Shown one piece after another: positions 11,794-21,601 of a stretch of 64,000 nucleotides of DNA. The notes below the pieces were generated by a model. That model was not told the origin of the DNA. It ran no database searches and was given only the letters and a program-made list of their open reading frames with translations. The translations under genes were made by a program, and so were the position numbers. Source of the stretch: Paramyrothecium sp. XJ0827 (Eukaryota; Ascomycota; Sordariomycetes; Hypocreales; Stachybotryaceae); assembly GCA_020881915.1 (NCBI GenBank), contig JAJFPB010000001.1:1550001-1614000 (forward strand), read 5' to 3'. Within the stretch, counting starts at the first letter, position 1. Every line of letters starts with the position of its first letter.

Positions 11794-12894
11794 ATGGCAG
11801 GACGACCAGCAGTTTATTTCCATGTCGAGTTCGGCGTGTCGTGGACGCCAGGACAACCAACGAAGAACCGGCAAGCGACGTACGCGTCTAGAGGGTACAG
11901 AAACCAGCAAAACCAGCATCCTCGACGACTGCAAGCCGCTACCGCCAACTATCTTCATTCTTCCATCTCGCCAGATCAACGGCTTCCTCAGCAACATGCA
12001 GCTGCTCATGAGCCCCGGGCAACAGCAGAGCACCCAGGGCACTACCAGGAGTACTACGCACCTCAGTACGGCCATCGACGCCATCACATCACATACCCTC
12101 GACCCATGGATCACCAGCACCATGCACAGCCGGTTCGACCTGGCCCTCCTCCCCACGCCGCTACTTCGAGGGAGCGACGGTCGCGATCACGCTCCATGAA
12201 CAGGCCATCCCAGGAGCGCGGGCGGTCGGCTCCTCCGCCGGCCAACGCTACACCCCCTTGGGACGCCGAACCGGAGCCCATGGCTGCGACTGTTCTGCCA
12301 TCAAAGCCGGACTCGAGACACCTACAACCCAGCCAGACCCAGTTCCGCCTCGACGATGAGGATTTGCCGTGGTCGACAACCTTCCCGCCCGGCTTCATCG
12401 TGCCTCTTGACGACGAGAGCGATACCCATTCCAGCCAGCCAGGAGACCGGGGCACTTTTGGCCCTCCTCGCAGATTCGAGGAACGTGACAGGGGTCGCGT
12501 TACCGAGATTGAGTCCCTCGCGGCAGCGCTCATGACCGTGGACAACGGTTTCGAGGATCAGTGGTGGAACCAGGGCCCCCGTCTCGTCAACATTGGCGGC
12601 GAGCTAAAATCCGCTTCGGCCCTCGAGAGCATGATCGCGCCCAGGGAGCGCGCTCCTTCCGTGGACACCGCCGAGGAACTTCGAATTGCAAGAGCCCGCC
12701 TTGGATCCATCGTGTCGCCTGTTGATGACGCAGAGCCCTCGATGATGACCCGCCGCGCTTCCTTGGCTACCGATAGCCCTGTCCCGAGCATAGTCGACAT
12801 CGTGTCGCCGATCAGCGATTCAAACAGCCCGATCCCGAGCTTTAGGATGGTTCGACGGTCAATGACGACGAGGTCTGATGAGCTGCATATGTAA
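11794..12894 (+). CDS. Conserved-looking disordered protein, function unknown
   Basis: A single exon of 366 aa starting MAGRPAVYFHVEFGV, with the Met in a CACC-ATG context. I do not recognise a named domain. The N-terminal half is rich in Gln, His, Pro and Arg, with an Arg/Ser patch (RERRSRSRSMNR). The C-terminal half has ordered-looking blocks: QFRLDDEDLPWS, FPPGFIVPLDDES, ESLAAALMTVDNGFEDQWW, RLVNIGGELKSASALESM and a Ser/Pro-rich end. I associate such Asp/Trp blocks with uncharacterised Sordariomycete proteins, but cannot verify this. The frame stays open upstream to 11416, so a longer N-terminus is possible, though that part reads as low-complexity leader. The last ~100 residues carry repeated SIVSPVDD / DIVSPISD motifs that could be phosphorylation or docking sites (inference). 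Confidence 0.72.
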   Translation: MAGRPAVYFHVEFGVSWTPGQPTKNRQATYASRGYRNQQNQHPRRLQAATANYLHSSISPDQRLPQQHAAAHEPRATAEHPGHYQEYYAPQYGHRRHHITYPRPMDHQHHAQPVRPGPPPHAATSRERRSRSRSMNRPSQERGRSAPPPANATPPWDAEPEPMAATVLPSKPDSRHLQPSQTQFRLDDEDLPWSTTFPPGFIVPLDDESDTHSSQPGDRGTFGPPRRFEERDRGRVTEIESLAAALMTVDNGFEDQWWNQGPRLVNIGGELKSASALESMIAPRERAPSVDTAEELRIARARLGSIVSPVDDAEPSMMTRRASLATDSPVPSIVDIVSPISDSNSPIPSFRMVRRSMTTRSDELHM

Positions 12895-13421
12895 AGTAAA
12901 TGCGGCACCTGTCTGCAGAGTATGGACAAGGAATAAAGAAAAAAAAAAGTAGAAAACGAAAGAAAAAAACGGCATCTATCTATCATGGCAAGGGGCTAGG
13001 ATTCTAATTCATTAACGTTGTATTACTCAAGGGTTTGGTATGGGCTAGTCATGGACCATGGTTCACACGAGACATGCTAAGGGCATCATGTTCAGTTTGG
13101 ACGGGAAGTGGTTGCCGACCGGCAACCAGCGTCGAACTGGTATTTTTACTATCTCATTATTTCCTTAATTTCACGTCTTCACTGTCTCGATTTCTTCCCT
13201 TCTTTTTCTTTCGTTTCCGCTGTGATGAGAGTGATGACTCGGTTGCTGCTCCCTTTTCTCTAGAAGATATCTCTGGTGATGAACTCATGGGTTACAGGGT
13301 GGGATGGAACAGTACGTGCTGTCAAGAGTTTAAAGCAAGAAGACACAGAACAAGAAGAGTAGGACAAAAAGGAACAAAAGTTAGTACTATACTGTCGCTA
13401 TCTCATAAATATTACGTTGAT
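12895..13421. other. Convergent 3' intergenic region
   Basis: Shared 3' flank of the disordered-protein gene (+) and the hydrolase gene (-). A-rich tracts near 12935-12970 fit 3' UTR and polyadenylation signals. No gene seen. Confidence 0.5.
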
Positions 13422-14396
13422 CTAAACATACAGAATCGCCCGCTTTCTATTCTCGGCGGCATTGAGAGTGACTTGACACCTGGGAGCCAATATATCAAAG
13501 ACGTGCGGAACACCCGCGTACAGGTGCATCTCAACCTCCACCTCGTCCTCGGCCAGTTTCGCAGCAAAGGCAAGGCTCTCGTCGCGGAAGACATCCAGGG
13601 TTCCGCAGTCGATGTACGTGGAGGGCAAATCGGCCAGCGACTCTGCTCTCGCAGGGCTGGCATACGGAGACACGTTAGCTTCGGGCCGGCCACGGTTATC
13701 GGCACCAATGTAAGCATCCCAGCAGATATTGCCGAACAGACGGTAATCCGCCACAGCCTCCTCCCACGCGCTGTTTGACTTGGCCTTGGACCGGTCGTCC
13801 AGCATGGGATAGATGAGAAGCTGCTTGGCAATCTTGGGGGAGAGGCCGCGGTCGCGGGCCATCAGGGACACGCCGGCAGCGAGGCTGGCGCCGCCGCTTT
13901 GGCCGAAGAGAATCAACCGGGATGGGTCGACGTTGAGTTCCGCCGCGTTGGTTTGCACCCACTGCACTGCGGCGTAACAGTCTTCCACGGGGGCAGGAAA
14001 GGGGAACTCTGGAGGGCAGCGATACTCGACGGCAAAAGCCTGGACGCCCGTAGTGGCAACGAGGTCCGCGACACCAGGTCGAGAGACTCCCTCGATCGGG
14101 CAAGCAACGATGCCGCCGGTATGCAGGTAGAACAATGCCGGCTGCGACTCGGTCGCCTGCGCCGTCTCCTTCTTCATAAAGCGGTAAACAGTCACCTCGG
14201 CCCCATCATAGGACCTGGCGGTGTGCTTGGTCTCGATGACGTCGTCTGGGACCGGGAGGCGGGAGAGAAGGCCGCCGATGAACATATTCGCCTTGTCGCG
14301 GTATTCATAGGCTGTGGTTACTGACGGGGCGGCAGGCGGAGGCCCAAGAGCCTTGAGGTGCTCGGCGAAGTCGGGGTCAACTCTGGCAGCGGACAT
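13422..14396 (-). CDS. Alpha/beta hydrolase, HSL/arylacetamide-deacetylase type
   Basis: An intronless 324-aa protein. It carries a full hormone-sensitive-lipase-type layout: an oxyanion-loop motif HTGG (92-95, a variant of the usual HGGG), nucleophile elbow GQSGG with Ser167, acid Asp268 (CGTLDVF) and His298 (GVPHVFD). Family members hydrolyse short-chain esters or lactones. The N-terminal ~85 residues form the usual cap region. There is no signal peptide, so it is probably cytosolic. The substrate is unknown; an esterase or lactonase role is inferred from family. The first Gly of HGGG being Thr is a natural variant that should still leave main-chain NH groups for the oxyanion hole. Confidence 0.9.
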   Translation of the reverse strand: MSAARVDPDFAEHLKALGPPPAAPSVTTAYEYRDKANMFIGGLLSRLPVPDDVIETKHTARSYDGAEVTVYRFMKKETAQATESQPALFYLHTGGIVACPIEGVSRPGVADLVATTGVQAFAVEYRCPPEFPFPAPVEDCYAAVQWVQTNAAELNVDPSRLILFGQSGGASLAAGVSLMARDRGLSPKIAKQLLIYPMLDDRSKAKSNSAWEEAVADYRLFGNICWDAYIGADNRGRPEANVSPYASPARAESLADLPSTYIDCGTLDVFRDESLAFAAKLAEDEVEVEMHLYAGVPHVFDILAPRCQVTLNAAENRKRAILYV

Positions 14397-15566
14397 GATG
14401 GAGGAAGTTGAGGTGCTTGAGGTTGAAAATGTTTATAGACGATGGCTAACGAGCACTGGTGAGGATGCTTCAGAGGTTTGTACTTCACGATACGCCATTA
14501 TACTTATACCCCAACCTCACAACATCCGGCAGGATCCTGCCGTCCGTCCACGTTGTCGTATTACCAAGAAAACGGAGCAATTCCGATGAAACCAGTTGCA
14601 TTGTCAGCAACCTCGCCGAGTTGGACACTGATGCATTGTCAGCGGCACGGGGAACGATAGCCAGTTGCTCAACAAAAAGCAAGCAGCACCGCCAGAGGCT
14701 TCCTGTTGAGGCTGGGTCCCCTTTCAAACATGGATTCACTAGACGGGGGGTCTCCTACAGCGAAAGCACATGATATCGCGTTAGGCTGGCGTTTCGGGGC
14801 GCCGACGCGTTGGCTTGCACAGGTCGCGGCGTGACTAAGGGCTTGAGAGCTCTGATCAAGCAGGCCCGAAGACATGCAATGAATGATCGGGGTCCCTGTC
14901 GCGTTGGTGCTGAGTCGATAGGGGCCTGCGTTCACATTTTGGGGCTTGGGAAAATTGGCGGACTGATGCTCAGGGAATGGAAATCCAGATTACGATGTGG
15001 GGAACCAATCGCCCCAAGACTTCTGAGTCTGTCCCAGTTGAAGGAGATGGTTATGTTTGCATGCAACAATCATGATTAATGATCAGCTCAATCCACATGG
15101 GCCACCCCGTAACTTTCACAGTGAGTTCTCCCTTGTCTTGATCAAGACTCAACGGCTCAAGCAAGTGTTACATTTTCCCACCATGCTTTGTTTACGTACA
15201 AAGTGCTTCATTGCGACTTTGTCTATTCGCTTAGTAAACCAACTCCATTCTGGACTGCCTGACCTCGGGGTTCGGTTGCAGTTGATTGTTGAGCATTGTG
15301 TAGGCGCTATAACTGCTGCGGTTCATAACGTTACAGACGTCGGATTCAATTGACCCAACGGAACGGAGAGTTTAGCCTGTACCCTCCCGCCGCCCCCACT
15401 TCCCCAAAGGGTGTCCTTGTGCAACCTCAACGGCGGACAAAGCCAACAGCCACTCCCGAGACCTTGACTTTGTGGCTTTGTCAATCCGCTGCTGATCCCG
15501 TTGCTAAGCGTGCCCTGCATCGATATCAACGTCCTAGGCACCTTTATTTGGGTATCCATTGGAAAG
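14397..15566. other. Divergent intergenic region, hydrolase / SDR
   Basis: Contains the promoters of the hydrolase (-) and the reductase (+). Overlapping short frames show no protein features, and no repeat was seen. Confidence 0.5.
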
Positions 15567-16635
15567 ATGGCGGCTCAAAAGACTGTACTCATCACAGGGT
15601 AACTAACCTTATCCGTGTTGTCATGCGCCTCCTTTGGATGCTGACCGACCCCTCTTGACAGGTGTACACCCGGAGGCCTTGGCTATGCCATGGCTGTTGA
15701 GTTCCATAAGCGAGGTTTGTCGCGCATTGATATGGTCAAAAGGTCATTCTTCGTGGTACCCAGCTAAACAGACCGCGCCTCAGGCTGCCATGTCATTGCA
15801 ACGGCTCGTAAGGCTGAGGTCCTCACTCAATTGACCTCCATGGGCATGACTGCTGTCAGCCTCGATGTGACCAGCAAGGAGAGTGTGCTCGCCGCCAAGG
15901 AGGAGGTCGAGAAGATTACCGGTGGTCGTCTGGATATCCTCATCAACAACGCGTATGACCCCTAGTTCATTCCGGTTTGTTGTGTCGCTGACGGTTACCA
16001 GTGGACGGACTCACACCATTCCGGCCGTGGACTTTGAGCTGGAAGATGTGAAATTCACCTACGACACCAACGTGTTTGGGCCCATGCTCATGTGCCAGGC
16101 CTTCATCAGCCAGCTCATCGCCGCTCGTGGACTCATCATCAACATCTCATCCGGCAGCTCCGTCATCCCCTACCTCTTCGGCAGCGTCTACTCCTCGACA
16201 AAGGCGGCCCTGAACCAGTACTCACGCGTGCTGCGGATGGAGCTCAAGCCCTTCAACGTCCGCGTCATGGTCGCCATGACGGGCACTGTCCGCTCCAACA
16301 TCACCAGCCACGGCGAGCGCGACTTGCCGCCCAACTCCATCTATCAGCCGGCCGTGGACATGTTTGAGCGCCGCAAGACATTCAGCCAGACGACAATGAC
16401 CATGGACACCGAGCAGTTCGCCGAGAAGATCGTCACGCAGGCTCTGAAGGGGGAGGGCTGGTTGGGGGGGTGGATCGGGCGTACGCCGGATTGGTACTGG
16501 CTCGGTGGTATGTCGAGCATTGCCTGGTTTGCGACATGTCTGCCTCGATCGATGGCGGAGGGTCTTGTTGCGCTCTTCTTTAGGATCCCTGGCATGGTCA
16601 GTCGAGTTCGAGCCGCACAAGCGAAGCGCGATTAA
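15567..16635 (+). CDS. Short-chain dehydrogenase, Ayr1-like
   Basis: Four exons, 15567-15598, 15662-15714, 15784-15952 and 16002-16635, give 295 aa; the introns are 63, 69 and 49 bp. The joined protein begins MAAQKTVLITGCTPGGLGYA, a classical SDR nucleotide-binding loop (the fungal TGCTPGGLG variant), then LDVTS (adenine-binding region), LINNA and the catalytic set NISSGSS and YSSTK. The C-terminus has a hydrophobic stretch. The closest recognisable family is NADPH-dependent 1-acyldihydroxyacetone-phosphate reductase (yeast Ayr1), acting in ether-lipid or phosphatidate synthesis at the ER and lipid droplets. Exact substrate assignment is inference, since many fungal SDRs share these motifs. 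Confidence 0.88.
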
Positions 16636-16956
16636 GGCGTGACGGTTGTGTTTGACTAAGGCGAGTAGACCTTTTAACACTTTCTCTCTTGCTTTGCAGT
16701 CTGGCAATGGTTGATTGTTCTATTGGATTGTATTCATGGTAGCCACTTTTTAGCGCCTTGGTATAGATTTCCTGTCCATTTCTCCACGCACCAAGGTGAT
16801 GTCTGAATATCGCCTCGGAATAAAATTATTTACATGAAGCCTTGACAAGGTCATGAGCCTACTGCAAAAACAAGGACATGTACCCTTGAATCAGGTGGAG
16901 TTTGCTTCTTTTCACAGCGCCATTGGCAATGTGATCTTTGACACAATGGTATCTAT
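16636..16956. other. Convergent 3' intergenic region
   Basis: Short spacer between the reductase (+) and the EPHGDHWHC gene (-). It contains an A/T-rich probable 3' UTR near 16800 and no gene. Confidence 0.5.
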
Positions 16957-17723
16957 TTACAGAGCAAGGACAGCAGCAGCGAGAAGACCAGCGATGGGCA
17001 GAGCGTGAGCAGTAGCAGCAGCTCCGGGCTGGGTCGTCGTGGTAACGTCGTCTTCATCCTCGTCATCGTTGTTCGCGTTAGAACCAGGCGTGGTGCCGGG
17101 AGCAGGAGTGGTCCTGGGGCCATCGCAGTGCCCTGTGTGCAAGTTAGAACCGAACCGACAAAGGGCGCACAACTGGGGTGGACAGTATGACTTACAGTGA
17201 TCGCCGTGGGGCTCGCAGCCGACGCTCTGGGTGGGAGAGGGAGCCAGGGAGCCAGTGCCGGCGGCGTGGTCGTCGGTCTTGGGGCCCTCGCAATGCCCTA
17301 CGTTCATGTTAAAGCTGAACTTGTAGACGAAGCCTGCATGCGGTTCGACGTGACACTTACAGTGGTCGCCATGAGGCTCACAACCAGCAGACTCAGTAGG
17401 GCTGGGGGCAAGAGAGCCAGTGCCGGAGGCGTGGTCATCCTCCTCGTGGTCATGGTCATGATCGTGGTCGTGGTCATCCTCGGCAGCAGGAGAGGTCTCG
17501 ACGGGACCACCCACGGTCTCACGTGGACCATCGCAGTGCCCTGATGTTGGGTAAGCCCGGGAACGGCGACGGCCGGGTTAGCTTGGATGCATCACTTACA
17601 GTGATCGCCGTGTGGCTCGCAGCCAACGGACTCGGTAGGGCTGGGGGCCAGGCTCGGGGACGACTGAGCGAAGGCCAGAGGCAGGGAGGCGAGCATGGCC
17701 ACGAGGACGGTTGAAGTCTTCAT
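16957..17723 (-). CDS. Modular EPHGDHWHC surface protein, probable GPI anchor
   Basis: Four exons, 17723-17600, 17540-17361, 17297-17196 and 17132-16957, give 193 aa. It has a signal peptide (MKTSTVLVAMLASLPLAFA), then three copies of CEPHGDHWHC at about 35-44, 95-104 and 129-138, each preceded by SLAPSPT(E/Q)S and followed by (D/E)GP. Every copy is split by an intron at the same place, inside the Trp codon (CAC T|GG). Between copies 1 and 2 lies an Asp/His tract (residues 62-77). The C-terminus (TTTTQPGAAATAHALPIAG...) is hydrophobic with small residues before it, a GPI-anchor signal. His, Cys and acidic clusters suggest metal binding at the cell surface (inference). Introns 2 and 3 are both 63 bp with no in-frame stop, so retention would insert 21 residues without truncation. 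Confidence 0.82.
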
Positions 17724-17830
17724 CTTGAGGTTGGATTGGCCGGATGCGTCTTGAGGGACCTGAGAATACGTGGGGAGGGAAGGGGGAGATCGGGACGTAT
17801 TATGCAAGATGCAGAGGCGACGTGGACTAA

Positions 17831-17855
17831 GGCAAGGCAAGGCAAGGCAAGGCAA
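17831..17855. repeat. (GGCAA)5 microsatellite
   Basis: Five exact GGCAA units, 108 bp upstream of the EPHGDHWHC start codon and probably in its promoter or 5' UTR (TTGCC on the coding strand). Confidence 0.9.
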
Positions 17856-17967
17856 AGTAAAGCAGGGTCCGGAATGAGCAGCGGCGCAGGTTAAATACGT
17901 TAGAAGACAGGAGGATGGACAAGACTTGTTCTGGACGGTGGCCAGGGCTGACGAGTACGAGCCTCCT

Positions 17968-18004
17968 CTATTCTGCTCTGCTCTGTTCTGCTCTGCTCTA
18001 CTCT
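17968..18004. repeat. Imperfect CTCTG/TTCTG pentamer repeat
   Basis: A run of about seven CTCTG-like pentamers with occasional T or A changes, upstream of the EPHGDHWHC gene. Confidence 0.8.
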
Positions 18005-20083
18005 GATCAACCAACGAACTAACGTCAGATTCCTCCACTTGCCAGGCGACCGACCCCCGACCCGGTCCATTTGTGCGGTGATTATTGCCTGGAGCTGCGC
18101 CGACCCCATAGAAACAGAGACACGGGTCTTGCTTGAAGGCTGGAGGAGGAGGAGGAGAGCGGAGGAGGGCTAGGATGTAGGCCTGGTCTTGGCGTGCCAT
18201 CAAGGTCCTCACGTCCACGTCCCAATGTCCACAATCCACGGCCCCCGCCACGAGCGACTGCTTCTCAAATCAGGGCATTTGGATTTCCCGGGCTGAGGTA
18301 ATTTTCACTGGCCGAGACGGGGGGGAAACAGGAAGCTTCACCAGCCCGTTCGCTTCGTGTCCCTCAGGCCGTTTGATGCTGAAGCCTGGCTAAGCAGGGC
18401 GGCTGGATCTGAACGGCGGCGGGCATACCAAGAGTGAGACCTGCATGAGGTCGAGCTGAAAGAGGCCCAGCCCGTCTCCCCGTGTTACTTGAGAGCGGCC
18501 TGCGACATGCAACGGCTACCTGTTCAGGCCATGCCGTGCCAATATGCTTAATTTATGCGTCCACCGCCGCCCCGATCCAACTAGCTTAAACTAGCTCACT
18601 TGGTCGATGCACTCTGGTGCCACACACCCTCTCGACAACAACGTTTCTAGCAAATCGAGTCAAATTTTCAGGGCCTGCGGTAGATTGGAACAAATAGTAT
18701 GACATGCTGCAGTACTCGGACTTTGGTAATGAGACCTTATTCAGTGTGCCAGACTGACTTCGGTTGCAGGCTGTCGAGACTGCTGTGATCCTCGCCCTTC
18801 CTCTCTTCTTGGACGGCCTGTCTCTTCGCCAAATCTATTCTGCTAAAACCCTTTCAATGCGTCTTGCCATGATCAGTAATGCTTTGCTCTAGCTTTTGAC
18901 TGGCTCGTCTTTTCTGTGTACACATCGTCCCGGTGTGCTTCTCTCCCGATCCACGGGTACAAGAAGCTCCCTCCTCGTATTTTATCCTGGGCACCATGTA
19001 AGGGAGACCAAGCCGATATCAGTATCTGCCAACCGCACGCTTCTGTATATGTGGTCTTTACTGACAGTTTCCTGCGAGAAATGATGTATCCTGTGGCTCT
19101 TCTACACGGGCTTCCGGAACCGGTGTCGACATCCACACCCGTTCCTAGTGTAATGCCATTTCTTTGCCCTCAACTAGGTACATCATCCGTGTAATCTGTA
19201 GTGGCATACTGTTCTGATCCTTCCAGCAGAATGACGAGGTTTATAACAATTAGCAACACTGAGGAGGCATGGCCGCAGACTCGGAGCTCTGTGGCATGTC
19301 TTCAGGAGTCAGAATTGTTCGAAAGATGACGTCCTATTTGAAGAGTATCGCGATCTCGTAAACACCGCAAATTGTGGCTACTCGTTATTGTGCAGCATTA
19401 TCATCCATGGAACATTGCAACGCAGTACTTGAGCGGCGTAGGCGTGTGCAAGCAAATGCGAGTTGACCGTTTCTAGGTACCTTAAATAAGGCACCTGATG
19501 ATGTGATGTTCATTGCCACAAGTACCAGATTCTGGGACATACAAAACAAGTCCTGCTTGCTCTCAATAAAGTAGCAGGCTAATTGCTGGAGCATGGTCCC
19601 GATTAGAAAGTCCGGAGACAGGAGACCGAATAAGTCTATTTTTCTTTGCATTGAGAATGGCAGCTGTTCCCTACATGTGTGGCTGGGTTTTTCGTACTTG
19701 AAAGTCTTCTGTTGGAAAGAAGTACTTCTTACCTTATGACAAGCACTTGTTGAGTACCTAGCGTACTACCAGAACTGGCACAGGGCTACCGGTACCAACT
19801 CGTTGTGACCGATAGCATGGCAAAGGAGCTGCATCAGGTTAGGTGCGATTACGTCGTCTTATCAGGCGAAGCTGAAACTGTCCGCTCTCGTACCTCACCC
19901 TACTCTGTTTCGTATTTAACTTGATCACGTTCTCGATTCCGCACTTTGGACCTTTCAACTTGTCTTCAGACAATCCGCATACGCTGTGCGGATGATCACG
20001 CCTCAGGTTCTTTCTCAATTGATTACATCTTGCTCTGGTAGCATTTCCTGAACTCAGTCACTTCCCTTTTCCCATACCCAAAC

Positions 20084-20626
20084 ATGTCTCGATACTCTCG
20101 TTACGATGCCGACGAAGAGAGGCTCCCGGAGGGCATGACACGCGTTGGCTACGATGCCGACACTCAAGTATACACATTTCAGGATGCGGACGGTAGCTAC
20201 TGGGAGAGCGCCCCGGGCTGCGAGTATGGCCAATTGACGCGTGTTTCTGGTGGCGGTCACAGCAATGACGCCGACGACGCCGAACCTTTTCTGTCTGGCC
20301 AAGACTTCTCTCCTAAAACATCATGGCGTGCTGACATGATGCCTCTACTGAACTTCGGCGTTCTGATCGGCTTGTTTTTGTTGGTACTGTTCTGGTATCT
20401 CCACTATGCCGCCTCCAACGAGCCCGCGCCGGCCGCGGCTGAGAAACCCAAACTTCTTTCCGGATGCACAAGCGAGACGACTGAATATACCATACACACT
20501 GACGATACATGCTGGGGTGTCGCTTATAAGTTTGGCTTGTCCGTGGAGCAGCTCCTTTTAAGCAACCCGGGAGTAGATTGTGACACGCTAGCTGTGGGCT
20601 CTCATCTTTGCGTGCCGCAGTCATGA
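20084..20626 (+). CDS. Single-pass membrane protein with extracellular LysM
   Basis: A single exon of 180 aa. The N-terminal ~80 residues are hydrophilic, with the block RVGYDADTQVYTFQDADGSY followed by WESAPGCEYG, which I recall from fungal LysM-containing membrane proteins. A transmembrane helix lies at about 88-109 (LLNFGVLIGLFLLVLFWYLH). A Pro/Ala linker follows, then one LysM domain at about 134-177 (EYTIHTDDTCWGVAYKFGL ... NPGVDC ... GSHLCVP) with four cysteines nearby. No cleavable signal peptide is present, so a type II orientation with LysM outside the cell or in the lumen is inferred. LysM binds N-acetylglucosamine polymers such as chitin. It could anchor or sense cell-wall chitin; unlike secreted LysM effectors it is membrane-tethered. 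Confidence 0.85.
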   Translation: MSRYSRYDADEERLPEGMTRVGYDADTQVYTFQDADGSYWESAPGCEYGQLTRVSGGGHSNDADDAEPFLSGQDFSPKTSWRADMMPLLNFGVLIGLFLLVLFWYLHYAASNEPAPAAAEKPKLLSGCTSETTEYTIHTDDTCWGVAYKFGLSVEQLLLSNPGVDCDTLAVGSHLCVPQS

Positions 20627-21601
20627 AGAGGCTCATGGCTCACTGTACGCATTACGCCTTTTGCCTTGGTTGCTAGCAAACGCAGGCGTGGTTGTCACCA
20701 ACCAGTGCGAGAAGCTGAACTGGGCCGGGCCTGCGTGAGCTTGGGTTAAGGACGATGGTCGAGTCAATATGCACAAGACCTCTTGGACGAAGCTTGACAA
20801 TCAATGTTGCAAACCTGGGAACCTGAGGGACACTGTCCTTTTTGAAGTCGATATACGCACCAGCATAGCCGGTGACTGACCGAGGAAGATACTCCTAGGT
20901 GAGCTTTTCTTGGAGAAGAGCATCGGAGCTGCACAGTTTCAACTTTTGAGCAGCAGGGAACGGAAGTACACGGCATGAAGACCTGCAAAAGGACCAGCGT
21001 CATGCTCACAGAGTTACTAGCCGACGTTGAAAGAAATACTTTGCACGGCAACCGCCATATCTGCTGGAACGGACAGCTCACGAGTGGAGGCCACTTATCC
21101 CAAATGAACATGGCAGATCGTGGGTAGCCTTAGCAACAGAGGCCTTTAACGACTCTCGACCTACTGGCGAATGGGCTTAGGCGGCTCGGTGCAGAATTAA
21201 TGCCGAGATTCGCGTCCTCCACTCTCACGGCGAGGAGCTTCATTTGCTGCATCAGGGTCCTCGGCGTACTCTCAAGTACTCAGGACGGACACCCGCAAGT
21301 TTCAACGCGGATGTCATGGCGTCAATACCTGTGGATACATGCCTAGTGCACCTCAATCTTATCAGCACTCCACGGTACAGCGGGGTTAGTGGTTGTTGAC
21401 CCCTGATGGATTTTTGAGCGGGGCAACCTCAAGATTTTTTTCTTTTTTTTTCTTGCCTTCAGGAATCCCACCATAAATTCTGCCGCGCTCAGCCCTCGCG
21501 TCCTTCTTTGTCCATCCCACCACAGCAAGGCGCAGGTCTTGATTCTCTGTCCAACAACGCAGTCCTACGGAATCGTCAGAACTGTAAGATAACTATCCAA
21601 G
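20627..21601. other. Intergenic, Kap123 promoter region
   Basis: No supportable gene. A T-rich tract near 21432-21455 lies about 150 bp upstream of the Kap123 start codon. Confidence 0.5.

Larger units (their letters stand above)
17724..20083. other. Intergenic (2.4 kb) with pentanucleotide repeats
   Basis: Two short tandem repeats lie just upstream of the EPHGDHWHC gene (17831-17855 and about 17968-18004). The rest has no supportable gene; frames near 18900-19200 and 19385-19651 lack any protein features. Confidence 0.5.
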
